From: an uncultured Bacilli bacterium
GTDB lineage: Bacteria; Bacillota_I; Bacilli_A; RF39; UBA660
Assembly: GCA_944332105.1 (NCBI GenBank)
Contig: CALVJI010000015.1
Coordinates: forward strand, 1 to 20,073
Direction: 5' to 3'
Length of the DNA stretch: 20,073 bases
Numbering within the stretch: the stretch's first letter is position 1; each line of letters begins with the position of its first letter. The translations under genes and the position numbers were made by a program. The notes beneath the pieces were generated by a model, which was not told the DNA's origin, made no database searches, and saw only the letters and a list, made by a program, of their open reading frames with translations. Below are positions 1 through 7,602 of the stretch, one piece after another.

Positions 1-1386
1 GCGATGTTAGTAAATGAATATCAATCAAGTAGTGTTGCTAGCGCAAAGGCTCAAATCGAAGCCAAACAAAAACCAGACTTTACTCAAACTGCTCCAATTA
101 TAATATGGAGTGAGAATCATGCAAATACAACAATAGAAGCCACAGCTACAATGCCTCATCCAGATTTAGTAGGAAATGGAGAGTCTTATTCAGCAGAGTT
201 AACAGCTCAAAATGTCTTACCAAGAATAGGTACTAGTTATACTTTTGACTCAGAAACAGGAAAATACATCATAGGAAATTCACAATATATAGATCCAACG
301 ACATTAGATTATAATGGAAAAACAACCTATTATTTTTGTAGTGCTGGATTTAATACAAATTCAAGTGATCTTATTACTCCATATCAAAACTATGCAAATT
401 GTACAACGATTTATCAAATTGTATCTGCAACAAGTAGTGATGGAACTTCAACTGGATCAGGTGGAACACAATTTGCTAATCGAACATACCGTATGACAGT
501 CTATGCTTACACTCAAAGTGAACAAGAAAGTGATAAGTCAGACAGAGGCTTATATATGATGGAAGATCAAGATGGTAAAAGTTATTACTATCGTGGAAGT
601 GTAAGTAACAACTATGTACAATTTGCCGGATATTATTGGAGAATAATAAGACAAAATGGAGACGGTTCGGTTCGACTACTATATGCAGGAACAAGTGCGA
701 ATGCCACAGGAAGTGGCTTACAAATTAGAACAAACGCTTTCAATAGTACAAGAACTAACCCTGGATATGTAGGTTACATGTATGGAAGCACATTGAATAC
801 AAGTTATGAGCAAACTCATGCCAATGAAAATGATTCATCTATAAAGACTCAATTAGATAGTTGGTATAAAACAAATATAGTAGATAAAGGATATAGTGAG
901 TACATAGCAGACTCAGGATTCTGTAATGATCGAAGTATCTATAATGGAAATGGAGTAAGTACAACTGCAAATACTTTTTTTAAAGGATTCAGAAGATATG
1001 TAAATCATGAACCAAGTCTAATTTGTCCGAATGCAAGTAATGATTTATTTACAGTTAGTAATGAAGATGGCAATCAAGCCTTAACTTACCCAATTGGCCT
1101 TATAACAGTCGATGAGCTGATGTTAGGTGGTTTAGCTGATGGGTATTTAAACAGATTATCCTACACTTATTCTTCTGTACATTACTGGACAATGTCGCCT
1201 GGTTATTTCAATGCCACGAATACATCAGCTCGTGAGCTTCTTGCTTACTCGACCGGGTATGTAAACATTTATGGCTATGTTACCAGCACGTATGGCGTGC
1301 GTCCTGTCATAAATCTTGCACCTGATACTCCGATAACAGGAGGAATCGGGACGGCAAATGATCCATTCATTGTAAAAACTTTATAA
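1..1386 (+). CDS. Large secreted/surface protein, C-terminal part (5' end outside window)
   Basis: The frame is open from base 1 and the first ATG (base 4) has no visible ribosome binding site, so this is probably the 3' part of a longer gene; the missing front would hold a signal or membrane anchor. What is visible is about 460 polar residues rich in Ser, Thr, Asn and Tyr. A domain starts near residue 183 (GLYMMEDQDGKSYYYRG, then YVQFAGYYWRIIR), has a TVDELMLGG element near residue 370 and ends in YWTMSP...YGVRPVINL and ITGGIGTANDPF. The same ending is in the broken gene at 15163-15923. I recall this domain from many surface proteins of uncultured Firmicutes (resembling what is called DUF6273), and its YW[ST]...RPV ending recalls C-type-lectin/FGE-like folds; that fold link is inference. 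No enzyme motif was recognised. G+C rises from 25-35% in the body to 43-47% in 1201-1320. A terminator follows, so the gene ends a transcript. Confidence 0.75.
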   Translation, partial: AMLVNEYQSSSVASAKAQIEAKQKPDFTQTAPIIIWSENHANTTIEATATMPHPDLVGNGESYSAELTAQNVLPRIGTSYTFDSETGKYIIGNSQYIDPTTLDYNGKTTYYFCSAGFNTNSSDLITPYQNYANCTTIYQIVSATSSDGTSTGSGGTQFANRTYRMTVYAYTQSEQESDKSDRGLYMMEDQDGKSYYYRGSVSNNYVQFAGYYWRIIRQNGDGSVRLLYAGTSANATGSGLQIRTNAFNSTRTNPGYVGYMYGSTLNTSYEQTHANENDSSIKTQLDSWYKTNIVDKGYSEYIADSGFCNDRSIYNGNGVSTTANTFFKGFRRYVNHEPSLICPNASNDLFTVSNEDGNQALTYPIGLITVDELMLGGLADGYLNRLSYTYSSVHYWTMSPGYFNATNTSARELLAYSTGYVNIYGYVTSTYGVRPVINLAPDTPITGGIGTANDPFIVKTL

Positions 1387-1398
1387 TATGTATAAAAC

Positions 1399-1428
1399 GC
1401 AATTAGTGAAAATCTAGTTGCTTTTTTT
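1399..1428 (+). terminator. Rho-independent terminator after the surface protein gene
   Basis: An 8-bp stem (GCAATTAG with CTAGTTGC, one G-U pair) around a 7-base loop is followed by seven T residues, 13 bases after the stop codon. Confidence 0.8.
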
Positions 1429-1461
1429 GCCAAAAATATTGTCAATGGTTGGGGAGAAGAG

Positions 1462-1490
1462 TTGTTCTATTTTTAAAATTATGGTATTCT
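1462..1490 (+). promoter_or_regulatory. Sigma-A promoter for the small membrane protein at 1511
   Basis: TTGTTC (1462-1467) and TATTCT (1485-1490) are 17 bp apart. Transcription would begin near 1497, just before the GGAG ribosome binding site at 1501-1504. Confidence 0.5.
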
Positions 1491-1510
1491 AATAATGAAT
1501 GGAGAGTATT

Positions 1511-1891
1511 ATGGAAAATGTGGGAGTATATTTAAAAAAATATTGGTGGATAGTAGTGCTTGTAGTACTTGTTATACTTGCTTTTTGTATATGGAGTTTT
1601 GGTTTTAATCCGTATGATGAATTGGGTAGAAAATGTCAAACTTTTTATAATCAGAATAGTTATCAATTAGTCGATGGACCCGAGATATCTATTCCTAGCA
1701 ATTCTTGCTTTGTAGAAGATTGTTGCTCTCATGTTGCGTCTTTTAGAACAACCATGAAGTATGATGAATTAGAAACTTATTTAGAAAATTTAGAACAAGA
1801 AATGGAAAAAGAATATCCTAATTTAACTTTTGAAGCGACAGCGGGTGAAGGAAATCTTTTCTTTAGAACGTATAGTATTTATTATCATTAA
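1511..1891 (+). CDS. Small membrane-anchored protein with cysteine-containing outer domain, function unknown
   Basis: 126 residues. I chose the ATG at 1511 rather than the one at 1499, because GGAG at 1501-1504 lies 6 bases before 1511 and overlaps the earlier ATG. Residues 1-11 are short and basic, residues 12-30 form one hydrophobic helix (WWIVVLVVLVILAFCIW), and the remaining ~95 residues are predicted to lie outside the cell (inferred from the basic residues on the N-terminal side). The outer part has four cysteines, one in CQTF and three in NSCFVEDCCSH, which could form disulfides or bind a metal. A glutamate-rich segment (YLENLEQEMEKEY) suggests a helix. No family was recognised. The gene has its own promoter upstream. 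No terminator is obvious before the hrcA promoter, so read-through into the heat-shock operon is possible. Confidence 0.75.
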   Translation: MENVGVYLKKYWWIVVLVVLVILAFCIWSFGFNPYDELGRKCQTFYNQNSYQLVDGPEISIPSNSCFVEDCCSHVASFRTTMKYDELETYLENLEQEMEKEYPNLTFEATAGEGNLFFRTYSIYYH

Positions 1892-1895
1892 AAAA

Positions 1896-1922
1896 CTAGC
1901 AAATGGTATTGACAAGTGCTAA
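1896..1922 (+). promoter_or_regulatory. Degenerate CIRCE-like inverted repeat over the hrcA -35 box
   Basis: TAGCA (1897-1901) and TGCTA (1917-1921) sit in the spacing of a CIRCE element (arms CTAGCAAAT and AAGTGCTAA, 9-base spacer) and span the TTGACA -35 box at 1909-1914. Only 6 of 9 arm positions pair, so this is a weak second operator candidate. Confidence 0.35.
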
Positions 1923-1937
1923 AAAAGTTATTATAAT
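1909..1937 (+). promoter_or_regulatory. Consensus sigma-A promoter of the hrcA-grpE-dnaK operon
   Basis: TTGACA (1909-1914), a 17-bp spacer and TATAAT (1932-1937) match the consensus at all 12 positions. Transcription should begin near 1944, inside the CIRCE element at 1942-1968. Confidence 0.9.
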
Positions 1938-1941
1938 ACTG

Positions 1942-1968
1942 GTAGCATTTGAATGATGTGAGTGCTAA
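1942..1968 (+). promoter_or_regulatory. CIRCE operator (HrcA binding site)
   Basis: The right arm GAGTGCTAA (1960-1968) is an exact CIRCE arm and the left arm GTAGCATTT (1942-1950) is degenerate; the spacer is 9 bases, as in the family consensus TTAGCACTC-N9-GAGTGCTAA. Two G-U-type pairs keep the hairpin largely intact in RNA. It lies between the -10 box and the hrcA start, where bound HrcA would block transcription. Confidence 0.85.
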
Positions 1969-1980
1969 AGAGGTGATAAT

Positions 1981-2991
1981 ATGAATCTGCGGCAAGAAAA
2001 GATTCTGAAAGAAATTGTCGAGTCTTATATCGCGACGGCCAAACCGGTAGGTAGCAAATCTCTTTGTCAGAAACTTAAATGCTCATCCGCTACTATCCGA
2101 AATGAAATGGCTCGTTTAGAAGATTTAGGATATTTGGAGAAGAATCATATTTCTTCAGGACGAATTCCTTCAGAAGAAGGGTATAAATACTATGTGGCAA
2201 ATTTGATGCAGCCAAAAGAATTATCGGATAAAGATGCGAGAAAATTGCAAACGATTTTTAAAAATCATGAATTAGCTTTATCTGATGCGATTGAGGCGTG
2301 TGTTGAAATCATTAGTGAAATGACCAATTATACAAGTATTATTTTAGGAAAAAATAGTATAGAAAACACTTTGCAACAAGTAAATATTATTCCTTTGAAG
2401 CATGGAAATTTGGTGGCAATTGTTTGTACTGATCAAGGAATTGTTCAAAACAAGCAATTTACTTTACCAGCCAACATTCACATGCAGGAAGTAGTAAAAA
2501 CTTGTGAGATTATTAACAAGATGCTTATTGGAACACCGATTAATGAAGTTTCTGAGCGATTGGAATTTGAAATTAAGCCTATTATTGCTGAGAAAATTGA
2601 ACAATATGAAACTATTTATTCTATTTTTTCAAAAACATTTAGTGATTTTGCGAACAAAGCTAGTGAAACGGTTCATGTTAGTGGTAAAAATTTATTATTA
2701 CAAGAACCTGAATATAATGATGTAGATGAGATTCGTAAAATTATGGCTAAGTTCGAAGATCCATCTTTGATTGAAAAAATCGATGCAACAAATGATGAAG
2801 GGGTCAATATTTATATTGGAAAAGATAGTGAATTTGATCCAAATGTAACTGTTATTAAAACGACATATCATCGTAATGGGTCAGAAGGTACTATCGCGAT
2901 TATCGGGCCAAAAAGAATGGAATATGATCGGGTAGTTGGGCTTTTAACCTTTATTAATCGGGAATTAAATAAGGAGGACGAAAATGGATAA
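1981..2991 (+). CDS. hrcA: Heat-inducible transcription repressor HrcA
   Basis: 336 residues, the normal length of HrcA. The N-terminal winged-helix domain (residues 1-75) contains SATIRNEMARLEDLGYLEK and the typical SSGRIPSEEGYKYYV. The rest is the GAF-like dimerisation domain with the late HRNGSEGTIAIIGPKRMEY...V segment. HrcA binds the CIRCE element and represses class I heat-shock genes; its folding normally depends on chaperonin, which couples repression to chaperone supply. Here it is first gene of its own regulon, with CIRCE 12 bp before the start, so it should be autoregulated. The AGAGGTG ribosome binding site at 1969-1975 supports the ATG at 1981. The 3' end overlaps grpE by 8 bases. 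Confidence 0.97.
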   Translation: MNLRQEKILKEIVESYIATAKPVGSKSLCQKLKCSSATIRNEMARLEDLGYLEKNHISSGRIPSEEGYKYYVANLMQPKELSDKDARKLQTIFKNHELALSDAIEACVEIISEMTNYTSIILGKNSIENTLQQVNIIPLKHGNLVAIVCTDQGIVQNKQFTLPANIHMQEVVKTCEIINKMLIGTPINEVSERLEFEIKPIIAEKIEQYETIYSIFSKTFSDFANKASETVHVSGKNLLLQEPEYNDVDEIRKIMAKFEDPSLIEKIDATNDEGVNIYIGKDSEFDPNVTVIKTTYHRNGSEGTIAIIGPKRMEYDRVVGLLTFINRELNKEDENG

Positions 2992-3559
2992 GGAAAAAAT
3001 AGAAGAACAAAAAGAAGAAACAGTTAAAGAAAAGAAAAAAGAAAAGAAAGAACATTCAAAACATAATAAAGAAATGGAAAAAATGCAACAAGAGTTACAA
3101 GAACAAAATGAAAAGATTTTACGATTATCTGCTGAGATTCAAAATATGCGAAGAAGGTTCGATGAAGAACGTTCAAGAATGTTAAAATACGAAGGTGAAA
3201 ATATCATTTTGAGTATGCTTACGATTTTAGATAATTTTGAACATGCTATTTTGATGGATGATACGAATTTAACGGATGAAGTTAGTAAATTCTTAAGCGG
3301 TTTTAAAATGATTTATGCTAATATGGCTGAGGCTTTAAAAAGCTTAGGAGTAACTGAGATTGCATGTCTACATGAACCTTTTGATGAGAAAACCATGAAT
3401 GCGGTTTTAGTAGAACATGTGGATGATTTTGATGATCAAATTGTTTTAGATGTTTTGCAAAAAGGATATATGTATAAAGATAAAGTGCTTCGGCCAGCAA
3501 TGGTTAAAGTAAATAATAAGGAGGATGAGAAAAATGAATCAAGTGGACAAGATAAATAA
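2984..3559 (+). CDS. grpE: Nucleotide exchange factor GrpE
   Basis: 191 residues. GrpE releases ADP from DnaK and acts as a dimer. The first ~30 residues are almost all Lys and Glu, followed by a long coiled-coil helix (residues ~30-70, with AEIQNMRRRFDEER) and the beta-wing domain with FDEKTMNAV...VDVLQKGYMYKDKVLRPAMVKV-like ending, characteristic of the family. AAGGAGG at 2971-2977, 6 bases before the ATG, sets the start. The start overlaps the end of hrcA by 8 bases, which suggests translational coupling, and the 3' end overlaps the next small gene by 26 bases. Confidence 0.97.
   Translation: MDKEKIEEQKEETVKEKKKEKKEHSKHNKEMEKMQQELQEQNEKILRLSAEIQNMRRRFDEERSRMLKYEGENIILSMLTILDNFEHAILMDDTNLTDEVSKFLSGFKMIYANMAEALKSLGVTEIACLHEPFDEKTMNAVLVEHVDDFDDQIVLDVLQKGYMYKDKVLRPAMVKVNNKEDEKNESSGQDK
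3518..3524 (+). promoter_or_regulatory. Ribosome binding site for the gene at 3534
   Basis: A perfect AAGGAGG inside the end of grpE. It directly abuts an ATG at 3525, too close to use, and is 9 bases before the ATG at 3534, so 3534 is the preferred start. Confidence 0.75.
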
Positions 3560-3857
3560 GGAGTGGTCAGCTAGTGAAATGCGACTTTTACAATTAGTAA
3601 GTGGATATGAAAGTGCTTTAGCAACTTATGTTTTACCACTTCAAGGTATTGCTCAAACGAATGGTAATTTTGCCACTATAGTACGTGAATGGGTGAAAAT
3701 TACTGAAGAGATGAAAGCGTTAATTATGAAAGAATATGAAGCCTTATATGGTAAAAAAGCTTCTTTTGAGCAAATTCGTGCAGAATATAATACAATCCGT
3801 CAAGGAATGTATGCACCAGTTTCATATGGTGAAGAGCCTCAAATGGGTTTAAAATAG
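3534..3857 (+). CDS. Small helical protein of unknown function between grpE and dnaK
   Basis: 107 residues, starting MNQVDKINKEWSASEMRL; it overlaps the end of grpE by 26 bases and ends 20 bases before dnaK. The sequence is soluble and looks largely alpha-helical, with no signal peptide, membrane segment, cysteine or known motif; the last ~15 residues (APVSYGEEPQMGLK) are loop-like. A strong AAGGAGG and tight packing show that it is translated as part of the HrcA-controlled operon. In most Firmicutes grpE is followed directly by dnaK, so this is an extra gene. A role as cofactor or regulator of the DnaK system follows only from position. I do not recognise the family. Confidence 0.8.
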   Translation: MNQVDKINKEWSASEMRLLQLVSGYESALATYVLPLQGIAQTNGNFATIVREWVKITEEMKALIMKEYEALYGKKASFEQIRAEYNTIRQGMYAPVSYGEEPQMGLK

Positions 3858-3877
3858 AAAGAAAGGAATGATAATTT

Positions 3878-5713
3878 ATGAGTAAAATTATAGGTATAGA
3901 TTTAGGTACAACAAATAGTTGTGTATCTGTGTTAGAAGGAGGAACTCCTCAAGTTATTCCAAATGATGAGGGAGGTAGAACAACTCCATCTGTAGTTGCT
4001 TTTAAAGGCGATGAAGTATTAGTTGGTGATCGCGCAAAACGTCAAGCGGTTACTAATCCTAAAAATACGATTTCTTCTATCAAACGTTTAATGGGTTCTG
4101 GTAAGAAGGTTAGTGCTAATGGTAAGGAATGGACACCAGAAGAAATTTCTGCCAAAATTTTAAGCAAATTAAAAGCTGATGCTGAAAGTTATTTAGGTGG
4201 TAAAGTAACTGAAGCGGTTATTACAGTGCCTGCTTATTTTAACGATGCTCAACGTCAAGCTACAAAAAATGCTGGTAAGATTGCTGGTTTAGATGTTAAA
4301 CGTATTATTAATGAACCAACTGCTGCAGCTTTAGCATATGGTTTAGATAAACAAGATAAGAGTCAAACTGTTTTAGTTTATGACTTAGGTGGTGGAACAT
4401 TCGATGTTTCTATCCTTGAATTAGGTGATGGTGTTTTCGAAGTTAAATCCACTGCTGGTAATAACCGTTTAGGTGGCGATGATTTCGATCAAAGAATTAT
4501 CGATTATCTAGTTAGTGAATTTAAGAAAGAAAATGGTATTGATTTATCTAAAGATCCAATGGCAATGCAACGTCTTAAAGATGCTGCTGAAAAAGCTAAA
4601 AAGGATTTATCTGGTATGTCAACTACCCAAATTAATTTACCATTTATTTCGCAAAATAGCGATGGTCCAGTTCATTTAGATGTGACATTATCTAAAGCTA
4701 AATTTGAAGATTTATGTCGTGATTTATTTGATTCTACTTTGGATCCTGTTCGTAAAGCTTTGAGTGATGCAAAACTTAAAACAGGAGATATTGATGAAGT
4801 CATTTTAGTTGGTGGTTCAACACGTATTCCATATATTCAAGAATTAGTTAAGAAAGAACTTGGTAAAGAACCACATAAAGGTGTTAACCCAGATGAAGTT
4901 GTTGCCATGGGTGCAGCTATTCAAGGTGGTGTTTTAACTGGTGAAATGGATGACTTAGTATTACTTGATGTTACACCATTATCTTTAGGTCTTGAAACTT
5001 TAGGTGGCGTTATGACGGTATTAATTCCAAGAAATACCACTATTCCAACTAGCAAGAGTCAAGTATTTAGTACGGCTGCTGATAATCAACCGGCTGTAGA
5101 TATTCATGTTTTACAAGGTGAAAGAAAAATGGCAGCGGATAATAAAACGCTTGGTAACTTCCAATTAACTAATATTCCGCCTGCACCAAGAGGAGTGCCA
5201 CAAATCGAAGTTAAATTTGATATTGATGCCAATGGCATTGTTCATGTAACTGCTAAAGATTTAGGTACAAATAAAGAACAATCTATTACGATTACTTCTA
5301 GTACAAACTTAAGTGATGAAGAAATAGATAAGATGATGAAAGATGCTGAAGCAAATAAAGAAGCTGATGAAAAGAGAAAAGCTGAAGCTGATGCAAGAAA
5401 TGATGCAGATTCTATGATTTTTGCTACTGAAAAGGCCATTAAAGATTTAGGCGATAAAGTCGATAGCAAAGATAAGAGTGAAGCAGAAGATAAAATTAAA
5501 GAATTAAAAGAAGCTTTAGAGAAAAATGATATTGATGATATCAAAAAGAAAACAGAAAGTTTAAATGAAGTTGCAATGAAACTTGCTTCTAAGGTTTATG
5601 AAGAAGCTGCTAAAAATAATCAAGCTTCAAGTAGTGAAACAGAAAATACTGAAACTACTGAAGAAAAGAAAAATGATGATGGTGTAGAAGAAGCTTCTTA
5701 TGAAGAAAAATAA
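3878..5713 (+). CDS. dnaK: Molecular chaperone DnaK (Hsp70)
   Basis: 611 residues, the usual length for Gram-positive DnaK. The ATPase domain (residues 1-~360) shows the phosphate-1 motif IGIDLGTTNSCV, FNDAQRQATK, INEPTAAALAYG, VYDLGGGTFDVSI (phosphate 2) and VILVGGSTRIP (adenosine). The substrate-binding domain contains DVTPLSLGLETLGG, followed by the helical lid and an acidic Ser/Thr/Glu-rich tail ending VEEASYEEK. As expected for Gram-positive DnaK, the insertion present in the Proteobacterial ATPase domain seems to be absent. The AAAGGA at 3862-3867 precedes the ATG. The chaperone acts with GrpE (upstream) and DnaJ (7595) and is controlled by HrcA. A modest terminator follows the stop. 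Confidence 0.98.
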   Translation: MSKIIGIDLGTTNSCVSVLEGGTPQVIPNDEGGRTTPSVVAFKGDEVLVGDRAKRQAVTNPKNTISSIKRLMGSGKKVSANGKEWTPEEISAKILSKLKADAESYLGGKVTEAVITVPAYFNDAQRQATKNAGKIAGLDVKRIINEPTAAALAYGLDKQDKSQTVLVYDLGGGTFDVSILELGDGVFEVKSTAGNNRLGGDDFDQRIIDYLVSEFKKENGIDLSKDPMAMQRLKDAAEKAKKDLSGMSTTQINLPFISQNSDGPVHLDVTLSKAKFEDLCRDLFDSTLDPVRKALSDAKLKTGDIDEVILVGGSTRIPYIQELVKKELGKEPHKGVNPDEVVAMGAAIQGGVLTGEMDDLVLLDVTPLSLGLETLGGVMTVLIPRNTTIPTSKSQVFSTAADNQPAVDIHVLQGERKMAADNKTLGNFQLTNIPPAPRGVPQIEVKFDIDANGIVHVTAKDLGTNKEQSITITSSTNLSDEEIDKMMKDAEANKEADEKRKAEADARNDADSMIFATEKAIKDLGDKVDSKDKSEAEDKIKELKEALEKNDIDDIKKKTESLNEVAMKLASKVYEEAAKNNQASSSETENTETTEEKKNDDGVEEASYEEK

Positions 5714-5732
5714 TATTTGTGCTTAAGAAAAT

Positions 5733-5763
5733 AGAAAAGTTCTAGTTATCCTAGAGCTTTTCT
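5733..5763 (+). terminator. Terminator between dnaK and pepF
   Basis: Left arm AGAAAAGTTCTAG (5733-5745) pairs with CTAGAGCTTTTCT (5751-5763) across a 5-base loop with one G-U pair. The T run (TTTTCT) lies in the stem, so this may be only partly efficient. No good promoter was found before pepF, so pepF-dnaJ may rely on read-through. Confidence 0.65.
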
Positions 5764-5787
5764 CGCAGATTATGGAAAGAGGAATGT

Positions 5788-7602
5788 ATGGAAAAACTAA
5801 TCAGACGAAGTGAACAAAAAACGGAAGATTGTTGGGATTTAACTCCATTAGTTAAAGATGAGCAAGATTATGAAGAAAAAAAGGCCAAAGTACAAAATTT
5901 GAGTCAAGCTATTGTAGCGATGAAAGGGCATATTTTAGATAGTAAAGAAAATTTAAAAAAGTTTTTGGAATTGTCAGAGCAAGAAGAACGTATAGCAGAT
6001 ATTTTATATATTTATGTTCGTTTAAATTATGATGAGGATACGGCTAATTCTCAAGCTGTTTCTAAACGTTTAGAAATCGAACAAATCCTAAATCGTTTGG
6101 CAGATGATGAATCATTTATTACAAGTGAGTTTATGAAAAGAGATTTAAAAGATTTTCAGCCTTGGTTAGATGAAGATGAGACCTTGCGTGAATATCAACT
6201 TTATTTTGAACGACTTTATCGTCAAAAGAAACGTATTTTATCAGAACAAGAAGAGAAAATCATTACGAAAGCGATGAATGCTTTTGGAACGCCTGATGAT
6301 GCCTTTACTTCATTAGACACAACGGATGCTACTTTTGGGAATGTTTTGCTAGATGATGGGACTAAGGTGCCTTTAACGCAATATAATTGGCCGTTGTTTT
6401 TGGAAAATCCTAGTGGGAGTGTTCGCCGAAGGGCTTTTCAAACATTTTATCGTTTTTATGAAATGCATAAAAATACTTTTGCTTCTTTGTTAAAGGGTAA
6501 TTATCAAGAACTTGAATTTATTCGTGATATTCGAAAATATGATAGTGCTTTAGAGATGGCATTAGATGAGTCTTTTATTGATAAAAAAGTATATACAAAC
6601 TTAATTCATAATGTTCATCAATATATGGATTTAAATGTCGATTATCAAAAGTGGAAAGCTAAAGAATTAGGTAATTCTTCTTATCATCTTTATGATACTT
6701 ATGTGCCAGTTGTCAAATTACCTGAGAAAAAATATACAAAAGAGGAAGCTATTTCGCTTGTTTTAGAAGCATTAAAGCCTTTAAAAGAAGATTATTTAGA
6801 GCATTTTAAGAAAATCTTAGATAGTCATTCAGTTGATTTTTATCCAAATGAATTTAAGCATACCGGTGCTTATCATTGGGGATGTTATGATTCACCTAAT
6901 TATGTGTTATTAAATTTTAATGGTTCGGTGGATGATGTAAGTACGCTTGCTCATGAAATGGGACATGCGGTTCATTCGTTGTATTCTAAAGAAAACAATT
7001 CATTTATCTATCATAGCTATGGCATTTTCTTAGCGGAAATTGCTTCAACGGTAAATGAAACTCTCTTATCTTTTTATCTTCTTAATCATGCTCAAAATAA
7101 TGAGGAAAAAAAGTTTTATCTTTGTGAATTTTTAGATAAAGTAAAAGCGACTATTTATCGGCAGACGATGTTTGCAGAGTTTGAAAGTATGATGAGTGAG
7201 AAAGCTCAAAAGAAGGAGCCTTTAACAGAAGAAGTGATTAGCTCGACTTATTATGATTTAAATAAAGAATATTTTAAGGATTCTGTTATTGCTGATCCAG
7301 AGATCCGTTATGAATGGATGCGGATATCTCATTTTTATTCCCCTTTCTATGTTTATAAATATGCCACAGGCTTAATTAGTGCAATTTGCATTGTTAAAGA
7401 CATTATGGATGGTAAAGAAGGCTTTGTTTTTAAATATTTGCAGTTTTTAAAGAGTGGTTGCAGTAAAAATCCTTTAGATATTTTACAACTTGTTGATATT
7501 GATTTAACAAGTGATGCACCCTTTCAAAAAGCCTTTACATTTATTAAAGACTGTCTAGAACAATTAAAGAATTTAGAGAAAGAAGGTGAGTCTCTTGAAT
7601 AA
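5788..7602 (+). CDS. pepF: Oligoendopeptidase F, M3B family zinc peptidase
   Basis: 604 residues, full length for PepF. It is a cytoplasmic metallopeptidase that cleaves short peptides. The zinc motif HEMGH is at residues 389-393 (in STLAHEMGHAVHSLY), and the third ligand is probably Glu417 in LAEIASTVNE. Preceding GCYDSPNYVLLNFNG and the late HFYSPFYVYKYATG are family features. AAAGAGG at 5776-5782 is 5 bases before the ATG. The gene lies between dnaK and dnaJ and overlaps dnaJ by 8 bases, so the two are probably translated together. This places a general peptidase inside a chaperone cluster, which could help recycle peptides from damaged proteins; that role is inference. Confidence 0.93.
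   Translation: MEKLIRRSEQKTEDCWDLTPLVKDEQDYEEKKAKVQNLSQAIVAMKGHILDSKENLKKFLELSEQEERIADILYIYVRLNYDEDTANSQAVSKRLEIEQILNRLADDESFITSEFMKRDLKDFQPWLDEDETLREYQLYFERLYRQKKRILSEQEEKIITKAMNAFGTPDDAFTSLDTTDATFGNVLLDDGTKVPLTQYNWPLFLENPSGSVRRRAFQTFYRFYEMHKNTFASLLKGNYQELEFIRDIRKYDSALEMALDESFIDKKVYTNLIHNVHQYMDLNVDYQKWKAKELGNSSYHLYDTYVPVVKLPEKKYTKEEAISLVLEALKPLKEDYLEHFKKILDSHSVDFYPNEFKHTGAYHWGCYDSPNYVLLNFNGSVDDVSTLAHEMGHAVHSLYSKENNSFIYHSYGIFLAEIASTVNETLLSFYLLNHAQNNEEKKFYLCEFLDKVKATIYRQTMFAEFESMMSEKAQKKEPLTEEVISSTYYDLNKEYFKDSVIADPEIRYEWMRISHFYSPFYVYKYATGLISAICIVKDIMDGKEGFVFKYLQFLKSGCSKNPLDILQLVDIDLTSDAPFQKAFTFIKDCLEQLKNLEKEGESLE
7583..7589 (+). promoter_or_regulatory. Ribosome binding site that fixes the dnaJ start at TTG 7595
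   Basis: AAGGTGA lies 5 bases before TTG 7595. The in-frame GTG at 7586 falls inside this site, so it cannot well be the start. Confidence 0.7.

Noticed and set aside
5242..5544. 100-codon open frame on the minus strand within dnaK
   Set aside because: Ser/Leu-rich antisense shadow of the Ala/Lys/Glu-rich DnaK lid; no ribosome binding site or promoter of its own.
7586..7594. GTG 7586 as the dnaJ start
   Set aside because: It lies inside the AAGGTGA ribosome binding site; TTG 7595 has the right spacing and gives the usual N terminus (NKKDYYEVLG).
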